Positions 16,895-25,664 of a stretch of 64,000 nucleotides of DNA are shown here, one piece after another. The stretch lies in NCBI RefSeq assembly GCF_003946325.1, contig NZ_RHNT01000009.1:1-64000 (forward strand). The letters run 5' to 3'. Numbering within the stretch: position 1 is the first letter of the stretch; the number at the start of each line of letters is the position of its first letter. The translations under genes and the position numbers were made by a program. The notes under the pieces were generated by a model. It was not told where the DNA came from and did no database searches. It saw nothing but the letters and a program-made list of their open reading frames with translations. The DNA is from Companilactobacillus furfuricola. GTDB taxonomy: Bacteria > Bacillota > Bacilli > Lactobacillales > Lactobacillaceae.

Positions 16895-17554
16895 TTACTT
16901 TAACAACTTGTTGTATGTTGTTACTTTTCTTTCGCCATTGTCTACTTCTAGGATGGTTAAACTAGAATTTCTTGGTCCTTCTGTTATGTCGAAGTTGCCG
17001 GCGTTGTACTTGTCCATGATCGAGCGGATGGTTGTTCCGTGGGATACTAATAGGATCTTGTCGCCGTCTTTGGCTATTTGGTCTAGTTTGTCGAAGCCTT
17101 TGTCTAGTCTTTCCCAGTATTCTTCGGCATTTTCGGCGTCATGGAAGGGATCAGCTGCTTTTAAGAAGTCTTTGCTGTCGTCCATGCTGTATTTGGAGAT
17201 TACTTCGCCGTATGTTTCTACTCCATGTGGTTTTCCTACTATGAACCAAGTTTCTGATGCGTTGTGACCTTCGAAGTAGCCGTAGAATTCTTCTCTGAAT
17301 TCTGGTAATTTTACTGGTTTGATTTTGTCGTGATTTTTGTTGGCATCAACGATGATTTTGCAAGTATCTATGGCTCGACGGGCGTCTGAAGAGAAGGCTG
17401 CCGCAAAGTCGGTGTCTTTTAGGGCTTGAGCTGCTTGCTTAGCTACTGTTACTCCGTCTGGTGCTAATGGGGTATCGGACCAACCTTGCATTTTGTTGTA
17501 ACGATTGAACCAGGTTTTTCCGTGGCGCACTAGATATAATTGATATTTTGTCAT
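16895..17554 (-). CDS. Histidine phosphatase (phosphoglycerate mutase-like) A
   Basis: Cytosolic phosphatase of 219 aa, histidine phosphatase superfamily. Catalytic motif LVRHGKT at 8-14 with the phospho-accepting His, SSDARRAIDT near 55-64, the acid/base Glu region EFREEFYGYFEG near 85, and LLVSHGTT near 170 with the second His. Substrate unknown; such proteins hydrolyse small phosphate esters and are often labelled phosphoglycerate mutase. Its tandem paralogue lies 59 bases upstream on the same strand. Its non-coding (plus) strand is strikingly G/T-rich, unlike the paralogue; see findings. Confidence 0.85.
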   Translation of the reverse strand: MTKYQLYLVRHGKTWFNRYNKMQGWSDTPLAPDGVTVAKQAAQALKDTDFAAAFSSDARRAIDTCKIIVDANKNHDKIKPVKLPEFREEFYGYFEGHNASETWFIVGKPHGVETYGEVISKYSMDDSKDFLKAADPFHDAENAEEYWERLDKGFDKLDQIAKDGDKILLVSHGTTIRSIMDKYNAGNFDITEGPRNSSLTILEVDNGERKVTTYNKLLK

Positions 17555-17613
17555 ATTGCCCTCCTAATGATCTGTAAATATTTTCTTAACGATTTTATTA
17601 TAGCAAATTGTAC

Positions 17614-18267
17614 TTATTCGAGAACTTTATTGTATGTTGTGACGGTATTTTTGCCGTCTTCGCGGTTTAAGATAGTCAAACTGGAATTAAGTGGGGTTTC
17701 ATTTATTTCTAGTTCGGGGACGTGGTAAGTTTTTGCTAAGGAATAGATGGTGGTGCTGTGGGAGACTAATAAGATCTTGTCGCCGTCTTTGGCAACTTTG
17801 TCGAGTTTCTTGAAGCCGCGATTGATCCGACTCCAATATTCTTCGTAGTTTTCAGCATAATCCATGGGGTCAGCCTCTTTTAAAAAGTCGAAACTCGCTT
17901 CTAGTCCGTATTTGTCGATGATGCCTAAATACGTTGGCGTGCCGTGCTGTTGGCCAGCAATGAACCAAGTTTCCGCGGCATACATGCTTTCAAAATAGCC
18001 GTAGAATTGTTCGCGGAATTCTTTGATATGATGGCGTTTAAGATCGTTTTTGTTTTCATCCATGATAATCCTTGCCGTATCGACGGCTCTTCTAGTATCC
18101 GTAGAGTAGGCTAGATTGAAATTGACGTCTTTTAAAGCGTGAGCAGCTTTCTTAGCAACTTCGATCCCTTCGGGAAGCAGTGGGGAATCGGACCAACCTT
18201 GCATTTTATGCAAACTGTTGAAAAAAGTACGACCGTGTCGAACGAAATAAATTTGATATTTTGTCAT
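17614..18267 (-). CDS. Histidine phosphatase B (tandem paralogue)
   Basis: 217-residue paralogue of the downstream gene with the same layout: FVRHGRT, STDTRRAVDT, EFREQFYGYFES. The second catalytic motif reads VSHST where most members have VSHGT; the His is retained. GGAGAT ribosome site before the ATG. The pair arose by tandem duplication and may be co-transcribed. Different residues around the active site suggest different substrates. Confidence 0.83.
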   Translation of the reverse strand: MTKYQIYFVRHGRTFFNSLHKMQGWSDSPLLPEGIEVAKKAAHALKDVNFNLAYSTDTRRAVDTARIIMDENKNDLKRHHIKEFREQFYGYFESMYAAETWFIAGQQHGTPTYLGIIDKYGLEASFDFLKEADPMDYAENYEEYWSRINRGFKKLDKVAKDGDKILLVSHSTTIYSLAKTYHVPELEINETPLNSSLTILNREDGKNTVTTYNKVLE

Positions 18268-18490
18268 TTTGATCTCCTTATTACTTGCATTAATTTTACT
18301 ACAGGATGAGGGTAAGATGTACTGTCCTAGACAGGTTGAAAAATTAAATCTCCTAAAATTTCTTTTTTAATAAGCCCGTGGTAAAATTTAATCACCTTGA
18401 AAAATGAACGAAAATGGAACAATATCTTAAAAATATTCGGATTTGGAATATTTTTTTATTAATAATTAGTTGAAGAGAGGAGCTTGATTT

Positions 18491-18856
18491 GTGTTAAAAA
18501 TTAAATTGAACCAAATGCAATTTCATGCACGCATTGGGGTCTATGACGAAGAACGGGTCGTCGGACAAGATGTGAGCATCAATATTGAATTGATCGTTGA
18601 TCAAGTCGATTTTAATAAATTAGCTGAAGATAAATTGGAAAACACGATTAATTACGGTCCCATTTATCAAACCGTTGCTAAAATTGTCGCTCGAGACGAT
18701 ATTAAGCTGATCGAAACCTTAGCTACTTTGATCATGCAGGCGATTTATGAACAAAATTCCCAGCAATTGGACAACGTCATCGTTAGCGTTAAGAAGCAAA
18801 ATTTACCGATCAACGGGATCCTCGACAGCGCTGAAGTGGAAGTGTCATATAAATAA
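18491..18856 (+). CDS. folB: Dihydroneopterin aldolase
   Basis: Converts 7,8-dihydroneopterin to 6-hydroxymethyl-dihydropterin plus glycolaldehyde. 121 aa, the usual length; N-terminal GVYDEERVVGQDVSINIE and C-terminal ILDSAEVEVSYK match FolB, with the conserved pterin-site Glu near 24. The GTG at 18491 is preceded by GAGAGGAG. It opens the folate operon and overlaps folK by one base. Upstream 18268-18490 contains no tetrahydrofolate riboswitch that I can see. Confidence 0.93.
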   Translation: MLKIKLNQMQFHARIGVYDEERVVGQDVSINIELIVDQVDFNKLAEDKLENTINYGPIYQTVAKIVARDDIKLIETLATLIMQAIYEQNSQQLDNVIVSVKKQNLPINGILDSAEVEVSYK

Positions 18857-19341
18857 TGGAAATAACAACAGCATACGTGGGTGTTGGTAGCAATCTGGGC
18901 AGATCGGAAGATATCGTTGCCCATGCTATCAGTGATTTAAGAGCTGTTCCGCAAATAACCGAAGTTCAAAGTTCGGCATACTACCTGACTGACCCGGTTG
19001 GAAACGTTGATCAGGATCGATTTATCAATGCCGTCATCAAACTCAAGACAACTTTTTCGGCGGAAGAATTGTTGGCAGTTTTGCACTCACTTGAAAAGAA
19101 ATACAAACGCGTGCGAACGATCAAATGGGGACCGCGGACCTTGGATCTGGATATTGAATTATTTGGTGACCACTCGTTGGAGTCAGAGGATTTAACGATC
19201 CCGCACCCAGAAATGTTCAATCGGTTGTTTGTCCTCACTCCTTTACTAGAAGTTTTGGATGACGATAATGTTTTTAAAGACGAAGTAATCAAGGCGGAAA
19301 GATCCTTAGCTGGAAGCCAATATATCAAAAAATTAATTTAA
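18856..19341 (+). CDS. folK: HPPK, 2-amino-4-hydroxy-6-hydroxymethyldihydropteridine pyrophosphokinase
   Basis: Transfers pyrophosphate from ATP to 6-hydroxymethyl-dihydropterin. 161 aa; shows GVGSNLGR at 9-16, VQSSAYYLTDPVG near 37-49, the ATP/Mg site WGPRTLDLDIELFGD near 94-108 and IPHPEM near 116. Its start overlaps the folB stop, so translation is coupled. Confidence 0.94.
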   Translation: MEITTAYVGVGSNLGRSEDIVAHAISDLRAVPQITEVQSSAYYLTDPVGNVDQDRFINAVIKLKTTFSAEELLAVLHSLEKKYKRVRTIKWGPRTLDLDIELFGDHSLESEDLTIPHPEMFNRLFVLTPLLEVLDDDNVFKDEVIKAERSLAGSQYIKKLI

Positions 19342-19353
19342 GGAAGCATTTAA

Positions 19354-19926
19354 ATGAACTCTGAAAACCAGCAGATAATTGAAGATAGTGTTAGAAATAT
19401 TTTAAAAGCGGTTGGGGATGATCCTGATCGTGCCGGATTGATCGAAACTCCCAAACGGGTCGCTAAAATGTATGGTGAGATATTTAGCTCGTTGGAAGAT
19501 CCAAAATTCACTGATTATAAGATTTTTCAGACAGACTCGCTCGTTGATGGTGAGAACGTCATCGTTAAAGATATTCCTTTTTATTCAATGTGCGAGCATC
19601 ATTTACTGCCTTTCTTTGGGACAGTAACTGTCGGGTATGAGCCTAAAGATGGGAAGATCATTGGATTGAGCAAGATCCCTCGATTAGTGGATTTTGTGGC
19701 TAAGAAACCGAACGTCCAAGAAAATATCACTAGCCAGATCGGCAGTAAACTGACGAAAATACTTGATCCCCAAGGTGTAGCAGTGATCGTTACTGCCCGT
19801 CACATGTGCATTGAGATGCGGGGAGTGCAGAAGACTAATAGTAAGACTACCACGACTTTTTATAATGGTGTTTTCAAAGATCAGACTAAGAAAATGGAAT
19901 TCTTGCAGGAACTTAAATATAACTAG
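19354..19926 (+). CDS. folE: GTP cyclohydrolase I
   Basis: First committed step of folate synthesis: GTP to 7,8-dihydroneopterin triphosphate plus formate. 190 aa, type IA; the zinc ligands are visible in MCEHHLLPFFG (Cys and His) and RHMCIEMRG (second Cys). N-terminal GDDPDRAGLIETPKRVAKMY is the family signature. AAGGAAG-type ribosome site, 12 bases after folK. Confidence 0.95.
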   Translation: MNSENQQIIEDSVRNILKAVGDDPDRAGLIETPKRVAKMYGEIFSSLEDPKFTDYKIFQTDSLVDGENVIVKDIPFYSMCEHHLLPFFGTVTVGYEPKDGKIIGLSKIPRLVDFVAKKPNVQENITSQIGSKLTKILDPQGVAVIVTARHMCIEMRGVQKTNSKTTTTFYNGVFKDQTKKMEFLQELKYN

Positions 19927-19937
19927 GAGTGGTTTAG

Positions 19938-21254
19938 ATGGCTGAAAGTGAATTTAGCAAGATCGTTTCTTCAATGCCGCAAGTTATTAAATACAACGAT
20001 ACAGGCTCGCGGATACCTTTATTGCAACAAGTTTTAGATGAGCTAGGTCAACCGGACCAAAAGTTTAAGACGATCCATATTGCTGGTACCAATGGCAAAG
20101 GATCAACCTCGGAAATGATTTATCAGTTGTTGTGGAAGACGGGCTTTAAAGTCGGTATTTTTTCTAGTCCTGCGTTTTGCGATGACCGTGAACAAATCAG
20201 AGCGGATGGCGAGTTAATTTCTGAACATGATTTTGTTGAGTGTTACAGCCGATTGGTCAAAGCTTTTGACAATTTAGGCTATACGCAGCAGGATTTTTCG
20301 GTGTTTGAGACTTGGTATTTAGTATCTACTATTTATTTTGCTGAAAGATCATCTGACTACGTCGTCTATGAGTGCGGGATGGGTGGCGAACTTGACGCTA
20401 CCAATGCAACGAGAAATGTCGAATATGCCATTTTTACTAAGATCGATATGGATCACATGAGATTTCTCGGTTCGACCATCGAAGAAATTGCCACTGCAAA
20501 ATCCAAGATCATCAAACCTGGCATCAAAGTAGTCAGTTATCCGACCCAATCCAGCCGTGCAGAGCATATATTGCAAAAAGAGGCTGACTTTCAAAAAGCT
20601 AGTTTAACTCAATCTAGTAGTTATAACGTGGCTTTAGACGATGAGCAATTGACGCATTCGATCGTCAGTCTATACTACAAAAAGCATCACTACGATGACG
20701 TTTACTTTAACTTGGGCGGACTTTATCAGATCAAGAATTTGCAAAACGTTTTGAATTGGCTTGAATTGTTCAATCAAAACAGCCAGACGCAGATCTCAGC
20801 CGCTACTTTACTGCAAGTCTTAAAGACCGTCAGTTTACCTGGACGGATGCAGCAACTACAAAAGGATCCGCTGGTCGTCTTAGATGCGGCGCATAATGTC
20901 AATGCGATCAAAGGCTTAGTCGATTCACTCACAAAATTACATTCAAACAAGAAATTGATCCTGGTAGTCGGCTTTTTAAAAGATAAACAATACCAAAAGT
21001 GCGTCGATCTTTTGTTGGAACTGTCAGCTACTTTTATTGTCACGAGCCCGAACAATTTGCAGCGAGCTTTACCAGCTTCCCAGCTGTATCAAGTATTCAA
21101 GGATGATCCAGAAAGCGATGGTAAAGACGTTATCTTGGCAAGTTCGATCGCTGATGCCGTCAACAAAGCTAAGCAAGTTGATCCTTGTGATTTGGTGATT
21201 TTTACCGGCTCATTTTATTTGATCAATCAGATCCAACCACTTTGGAATGAATAA
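19938..21254 (+). CDS. folC: Folylpolyglutamate/dihydrofolate synthase
   Basis: Adds L-glutamate to dihydropteroate or folates using ATP. 438 aa; P-loop HIAGTNGKGST near 48-58, SPAFCDDREQIR substrate loop near 77-88, KIDMDHMRFLG near 167, and DAAHNVNAIKG in the C-terminal domain. Member of the Mur ligase family. Lies in the position of folC2 in the L. plantarum cluster. GGAG site; 11 bases after folE. Confidence 0.93.
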   Translation: MAESEFSKIVSSMPQVIKYNDTGSRIPLLQQVLDELGQPDQKFKTIHIAGTNGKGSTSEMIYQLLWKTGFKVGIFSSPAFCDDREQIRADGELISEHDFVECYSRLVKAFDNLGYTQQDFSVFETWYLVSTIYFAERSSDYVVYECGMGGELDATNATRNVEYAIFTKIDMDHMRFLGSTIEEIATAKSKIIKPGIKVVSYPTQSSRAEHILQKEADFQKASLTQSSSYNVALDDEQLTHSIVSLYYKKHHYDDVYFNLGGLYQIKNLQNVLNWLELFNQNSQTQISAATLLQVLKTVSLPGRMQQLQKDPLVVLDAAHNVNAIKGLVDSLTKLHSNKKLILVVGFLKDKQYQKCVDLLLELSATFIVTSPNNLQRALPASQLYQVFKDDPESDGKDVILASSIADAVNKAKQVDPCDLVIFTGSFYLINQIQPLWNE

Positions 21255-21266
21255 TGAGGTGATACG

Positions 21267-21863
21267 ATGACAGAATGGCTCATTGCTTCAAACAACAATT
21301 TGAAAACTTTGGATCTTCAAAAAGATCTGAGATTTTTTGGCTTGAAGGCAGCTCAATACACTGATTTCTTTGATCCAGTTGAATTTCCAGCTGAGACGAC
21401 AGACAGTTACCAAACTAATGCCACTAATAAAGCTACTTTTTTGTCAAATAAGATTTTGCGCCCCGTCATTAGCGACGACAGCGGGATCGAGATCCCTGCC
21501 TTGCCAGATGTTTTAGGCGTGACAACGAAAAGAGAGCTCCATCAAGATGAAACTAAGAGCGATAATCAAACCCTGCTTGATTTGATGACAGATCTACCTG
21601 AAAAAAAGAGAATGGCAAAGATGATCACATATTTGGCGGCAGTTGACCAACAAGGTCGGGTGATCACTGCTAAAGGTGAAGTGACCGGCAGAATCAGTCA
21701 TCAAGACCACGGGACGTATTCTAGTGGTTTCGACAAAATCTTTTTCATACTAGAACTAGGTAAAACTTTGGCGCAACTGCCAGATGATCAACGGATCCCG
21801 CTGACTCATCGCGGTCGTGCGGCAAAGAATCTCATTCAACTAATCAAAGACGAGGATCGATAA
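21267..21863 (+). CDS. RdgB/HAM1-family NTP pyrophosphatase (candidate folate-pathway pyrophosphohydrolase)
   Basis: 198-residue protein of the non-canonical purine NTP pyrophosphatase family: N-terminal IASNNNLKTLDLQKDL, catalytic PVISDDSGIEIPAL near 68-81, and C-terminal MTHRGRAAKNL-like block (LTHRGRAAKNL near 179). It occupies the place of xtp2 in the L. plantarum fol cluster. In that context it may remove pyrophosphate from dihydroneopterin triphosphate, the otherwise missing step between FolE and FolB; that role is inference. The family SNN/SHR motifs are intact. Confidence 0.85.
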   Translation: MTEWLIASNNNLKTLDLQKDLRFFGLKAAQYTDFFDPVEFPAETTDSYQTNATNKATFLSNKILRPVISDDSGIEIPALPDVLGVTTKRELHQDETKSDNQTLLDLMTDLPEKKRMAKMITYLAAVDQQGRVITAKGEVTGRISHQDHGTYSSGFDKIFFILELGKTLAQLPDDQRIPLTHRGRAAKNLIQLIKDEDR

Positions 21864-21865
21864 AA

Positions 21866-23020
21866 ATGCATATTCAAGAAATTACTGACCAATTACGAAT
21901 GGACCGTTCAATTTCTAGCTTAGCTTTACTTAAACTAGCTGATGAACAAAATTTGTTGCTGCTCGAATTTTCTGATCTCAGTGGTTCTGATCAAACTAAG
22001 TTAGTCGATGTGATTCAACAACTCGACAGTTTTGTAACCGTGAAGGATGAAAAAGTGCAGTCCTTGCTTGATCTAAGAGCACTACAACAATTGATCCAGA
22101 TCTGGGATAAGTTTTTTACAAGTGCCAAAGAACAACTCTCAGATATTTTGTTAGCTCATCGAATGGTCTGGAAGACTGGCTCATTTAGTTATGATCTAAC
22201 TAATACCGCGATGATCTATGGGATCATGAATAACACGCCAGATTCATTTTATGACGGTGGATATTTCCAAGGCGAAACTGCCTTATTGAAGCATGTCGAG
22301 GACATGGTGGCCAGTGGTGCTGACGTGATCGAAGTCAATGGACAAACCACTCGCCCAGGATTTACTGAAGTGACACCGGAGGTTGAAATGGAACGGACGA
22401 TTCCTTTGATCCGTTCGATCAAAAAAGAATTCCCAGCGGTCAATATTGCAATCGATACTTATAAATTACCGGTCATGAAAGCGGCCTTAGATGAAGGCGT
22501 TTCGATCGTCAATGATGTCAATGCCTTCACTGATGACCCAGATAAGTTACGATTGATGGCTGATTCTGATTGTGGCTTGTTGACGATGCATAGTAGTCGT
22601 GGTCACGAGTATCACAATTCAACTAAAGGGATGTACGACTTCTTTGAAGAAAACTTGAGCCAGTTAACTAGTGCTGGGATCGATATCGATCGCATAGCCA
22701 TCGACCAAGGAATCGGTTATTCTAAAGTCGTCCACGGTGCTCAGGATTATTCCATGATCAGGAACCTAGCTCAGTTCAATAATTTAAAACGTCCGATGAT
22801 GGTAGCAATTTCCCGCAAAGGATTTTTTGGAGATCTGCTGGGCATTGCTAAAGATGATCGCTTACCAATGACATTAGTGACTGAAGCAGCAATGTATTTA
22901 GCCGGCGGTCGGATCTTACGAGTTCACGACGTCGAAGAAACTAAGCAATTAGTCACATTGCTCGATCAGATCCAAGATAGTTTTTGGATCGAAGGACTGG
23001 GAAATTCCAGCGATTATTAA
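21866..23020 (+). CDS. folP: Dihydropteroate synthase with N-terminal extension
   Basis: Condenses hydroxymethyl-dihydropterin pyrophosphate with p-aminobenzoate. 384 aa, about 110 longer than typical DHPS. The catalytic part starts near residue 115 with IMNNTPDSFYDGG, then VIEVNGQTTRPGF (where most DHPS have DIGGESTRPG), VSIVNDVNAF, IAIDQGIGYSK and AISRKGFFG. The N-terminal 110 residues are helical and unassigned, as in other lactobacilli. Last gene of the operon, 2 bases after the NTPase gene; no clear terminator follows. Confidence 0.92.
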   Translation: MHIQEITDQLRMDRSISSLALLKLADEQNLLLLEFSDLSGSDQTKLVDVIQQLDSFVTVKDEKVQSLLDLRALQQLIQIWDKFFTSAKEQLSDILLAHRMVWKTGSFSYDLTNTAMIYGIMNNTPDSFYDGGYFQGETALLKHVEDMVASGADVIEVNGQTTRPGFTEVTPEVEMERTIPLIRSIKKEFPAVNIAIDTYKLPVMKAALDEGVSIVNDVNAFTDDPDKLRLMADSDCGLLTMHSSRGHEYHNSTKGMYDFFEENLSQLTSAGIDIDRIAIDQGIGYSKVVHGAQDYSMIRNLAQFNNLKRPMMVAISRKGFFGDLLGIAKDDRLPMTLVTEAAMYLAGGRILRVHDVEETKQLVTLLDQIQDSFWIEGLGNSSDY

Positions 23021-23049
23021 ATCTTATTTCAGTCATTTAGCTTGATTTT

Positions 23050-23082
23050 GTGTACACTGGAAGTATAAGTGGAGGTGTACAC
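23050..23082 (+). promoter_or_regulatory. Operator-like pair of GTGTACAC palindromes
   Basis: The 8-bp palindrome GTGTACAC occurs at 23050-23057 and 23075-23082, 25 bp apart, flanking a TATAAG -10 candidate at 23064 and overlapping the ribosome site of the oxidoreductase gene. The symmetry and placement suggest a repressor site. The cognate regulator is not in this window. Confidence 0.5.
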
Positions 23083-23703
23083 ATGAAAATTGCAGTAATT
23101 GGTGCCAATGGTAAAGAGGGTTCTATGATCGTTAAAGAAGCCTTGAATCGAGGAATTGAGGTAACTTCGATCGTTCGTAGCGCTAAGAAATCACCTACAG
23201 ATGTGTTTATTAAAAAAGATATTTATGGACTAACGACTGATGACGTGAAAGATTTTGACGTACTAGTCAACGCTGTCGGCTTTTTCGGTGACAAAGTTGT
23301 CGAATACGTTCCTTCAACGAAACATTTGATCGAGATCTTGTCTGGGACAAAGACTCGCTTATTGACAGTTGGTGGAGCCGGTTCATTGTATTTGGATAAG
23401 GACCATAGTCAACAACTTTATCAGCAAGCTGACTTTCCTGATGCTGTTAAACCTTTGAGTGAGCAAATGGGAAAAGCACTCGATTTGTTGAGAACTAGCG
23501 ATATCAATTGGACTTATATCAGTCCAGCAGCCAACTTTGTTTTTGACGGTAAAAAGACCGGTAAGTATGTTTTAGCTGGTGAAGAGTTGACTTTTGATGA
23601 TCAAGGTAACAGCGAGATCAGTTACGCCGATTATGCAATCGCCATGGTCGATGAGATCCAAAATAATAAATTCAAAAATAAACGTATTAGCGTTAGATGG
23701 TAG
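23083..23703 (+). CDS. NAD(P)-binding Rossmann oxidoreductase (NmrA/SDR type)
   Basis: 206-residue cytosolic protein with an N-terminal dinucleotide-binding motif (IGANGKEGSM at 6-15) and a typical atypical-SDR order ending in a short C-terminal lobe. ATG at 23083 follows GGAGGTG; the longer frame from 23050 runs through the operator and is rejected. Followed 8 bases later by a flavodoxin-like gene, so both may serve redox defence. Substrate unknown. Confidence 0.82.
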   Translation: MKIAVIGANGKEGSMIVKEALNRGIEVTSIVRSAKKSPTDVFIKKDIYGLTTDDVKDFDVLVNAVGFFGDKVVEYVPSTKHLIEILSGTKTRLLTVGGAGSLYLDKDHSQQLYQQADFPDAVKPLSEQMGKALDLLRTSDINWTYISPAANFVFDGKKTGKYVLAGEELTFDDQGNSEISYADYAIAMVDEIQNNKFKNKRISVRW

Positions 23704-23711
23704 GGAAGAAT

Positions 23712-24155
23712 ATGAGTAAAATTTTAGTATCTTATACGAGCATGACAGGACACAATGAGACGATAGCTCAACATCTACAAGAATATTTGAAGGGCAAAGA
23801 TCAAGACGTTACTTTAGAGCAACTAGTTGATAGCGACGCTTACGATCTGCCAGAATACGATGCTATTATCATCGTTTCTTATACTTATCATGATGGCGAC
23901 CTTCCTGACGAAGCTTTGGACTTTTATGAAGATTTGAAAGATGTCGACTTGGATCGGACTAAGTTTGCGGTCGCTGGTTCGAGTTCTAAGGGCCACATTC
24001 ACTTTGGCCGGGCTGTAGATTACTTTACAATGCAACTCAATTCCAGCAATGGTGAGCAAGTAGCCGACTCCGTCAAGATCAATCAAGAACCTGATGAAGA
24101 CGACTTTAAGCGGGTCGATCAATTGGCTGATTATGTTATTGATAGCTTGAAATAG
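23712..24155 (+). CDS. Flavodoxin-like protein
   Basis: 147 residues, flavodoxin fold: the FMN-phosphate loop SYTSMTGHNETIA at 6-18 and SYTYHDGDLPDEA near 57-69. Probably binds FMN and carries single electrons, or acts as a NrdI-like partner. AGGGAAG ribosome site with ATG at 23712; overlaps nothing. Terminator follows directly. Confidence 0.85.
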   Translation: MSKILVSYTSMTGHNETIAQHLQEYLKGKDQDVTLEQLVDSDAYDLPEYDAIIIVSYTYHDGDLPDEALDFYEDLKDVDLDRTKFAVAGSSSKGHIHFGRAVDYFTMQLNSSNGEQVADSVKINQEPDEDDFKRVDQLADYVIDSLK

Positions 24156-24167
24156 TATCGATCTATG

Positions 24168-24200
24168 AGCAATATTCTCAAACAGGATATTGCTTTTTTT
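24168..24200 (+). terminator. Terminator after flavodoxin gene
   Basis: AGCAATAT/ATATTGCT hairpin followed by seven T residues. Confidence 0.85.
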
Positions 24201-24264
24201 CTGCAAAAGGTTGGTATGTTTCATAGATTTGGATAAAATTAATTTGAATTTAAGGGGGATGAAT

Positions 24265-24825
24265 ATGTATTTAATAGCGATAATGGTGGTCATCATTGCG
24301 GCAGTCGTCGCGATCGATCGTCATTTCAAAATTGTCAGATTAAAGCCATTACTAGTCAGTAGTGCGCTGATTTTACTGACAACATTAACACTAGCTGGCT
24401 GTAGTGATGAAGAAACTGATTCCAATAATTCTGCTACGGATAAGACAGAACAGATTTCAAAGAAGGACTATAACCAAGCTAAAAAGGAGCATCAACAATT
24501 AGTTGCTACTAATGAACAGTTGGATAAGGAGCTGGCAGAAACCGAGCAGCAGAGAAAAGAGCTTGAGCAAAAAGAAGATGCTCAGGAATCGACAGTTGCT
24601 GACGAAGCAAATTCCGATCAAACTCAGTCAACGAATAATGATACGAATAGCTCTAATGATGACACGATCCAAGGTGGAGATTCGCAATACATCATTGGCA
24701 ATGTCAACTCGCACGTTTATCATATGCCGGGTCAACGTGGTTACAGCATGAAGTCGAAAAATGCTGTGTATTTTTCGTCGGAACAAGAAGCGATCAATGC
24801 TGGATATAGGAAGGCTAAACAATAA
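24265..24825 (+). CDS. Membrane-anchored protein with coiled coil and Ada-like C-terminal module
   Basis: 186 aa. Two hydrophobic segments (1-17 and 29-47), the second ending in a lipobox-like LTLAGC. Residues 62-110 are Glu/Gln/Lys-rich and probably coiled coil, followed by a Ser/Asn/Asp linker. The last 44 residues (IIGNVNSHVYHMPG...VYFSSEQEAINAGYRKAKQ) resemble the Ada-type metal-binding module often attached to secreted nucleases, but its metal-ligand Cys residues are missing. The start at 24265 gives correct spacing to AAGGGGG. Its stop overlaps the start of the nuclease gene, implying joint function at the cell surface. Confidence 0.7.
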   Translation: MYLIAIMVVIIAAVVAIDRHFKIVRLKPLLVSSALILLTTLTLAGCSDEETDSNNSATDKTEQISKKDYNQAKKEHQQLVATNEQLDKELAETEQQRKELEQKEDAQESTVADEANSDQTQSTNNDTNSSNDDTIQGGDSQYIIGNVNSHVYHMPGQRGYSMKSKNAVYFSSEQEAINAGYRKAKQ

Positions 24826-25664
24826 TGAAAAAACAATTTAAAGCGATAATTGTCCTAATATTTGGTGTTTTACTTTTTGCTGGGACAGCGGTCGATACAA
24901 ATGTTGATGCAGGACAAAATAACGATCAAGTGGAGTTTCAAAGTAAGGCTCATAAGTTAATTAAGAGCAATAAGAAGCTGAAGAAACAAATTGCGTCCAA
25001 ACAAAAGAGGTTGGAAGAGAACCGGGAATATATTAGTAAGCACTCTGATCAGTCGACGAGTGGTTCGACTAGTTCGAATAGTACTGTTTCTGACCTGGCA
25101 CAATTAGATTACGCAGGAAAACAGCAAATTACTGTGAATAATAATGATCCACAGTTTAGTCAGAGTGATCTTAGTACGGCTAATGGGGCTTGGCAATCTT
25201 ATGGTGACTTGGATGGGTTGAATCGGGTCACTGCGGCTAATGCTTTGTTGAATAAGTCGTTGATGCCTTCTGCTAAGCGGGAACGGTTGTTTATTAGTCC
25301 TACTGGTTGGCATAATAAGCGGATTAAGGGTGGCTGGCTTTATAATCGTAGTCATTTGATCGGGTATCAGTTTACTGGGCAGAATAATAATATGAAGAAT
25401 TTGATGACGGGGACAGCTTCTTTGAATAGTCCTGAGATGCAGGCGCATGAGATGGACGTGGCTTATTATTTGAAGGGTGGTTCTGATCGATTTGTTCGTT
25501 ATCGGGTTACTCCTGTGTTCCGTGGGAATGAGCTGTTGGCACGTGGTGTGCAGATGGAGGCTCAGTCTGTTGGGGACGATGCTGTGCATTTTAATGTTTA
25601 TATTTTTAATGTTCAGAGTGGGGTTACGCTGAATTATGCTGATGGTACTAGTCAGGTTGGCTAA
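24825..25664 (+). CDS. Secreted DNA/RNA non-specific endonuclease (DNA-entry type)
   Basis: 279 aa with an N-terminal signal/anchor, a short Lys-rich helical segment and a beta-beta-alpha-metal nuclease domain (from residue 100). The active-site motif reads NRSHLIGYQFTG (an Asn-Arg-Ser-His version of DRGH), followed by NLMTGTASLN and M-x4-E (metal Asn). Similar to EndA/NucA DNA-entry nucleases that degrade one strand during competence or scavenge extracellular DNA. Translationally coupled to the preceding gene. Codon use becomes extremely G/T-rich toward the 3' end, next to element M3. Confidence 0.85.
   Translation: MKKQFKAIIVLIFGVLLFAGTAVDTNVDAGQNNDQVEFQSKAHKLIKSNKKLKKQIASKQKRLEENREYISKHSDQSTSGSTSSNSTVSDLAQLDYAGKQQITVNNNDPQFSQSDLSTANGAWQSYGDLDGLNRVTAANALLNKSLMPSAKRERLFISPTGWHNKRIKGGWLYNRSHLIGYQFTGQNNNMKNLMTGTASLNSPEMQAHEMDVAYYLKGGSDRFVRYRVTPVFRGNELLARGVQMEAQSVGDDAVHFNVYIFNVQSGVTLNYADGTSQVG

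Noticed and set aside
18300-18490. Tetrahydrofolate riboswitch upstream of folB
   Set aside because: None of the conserved pseudoknot segments is recognisable; only AT-rich promoter-like DNA.
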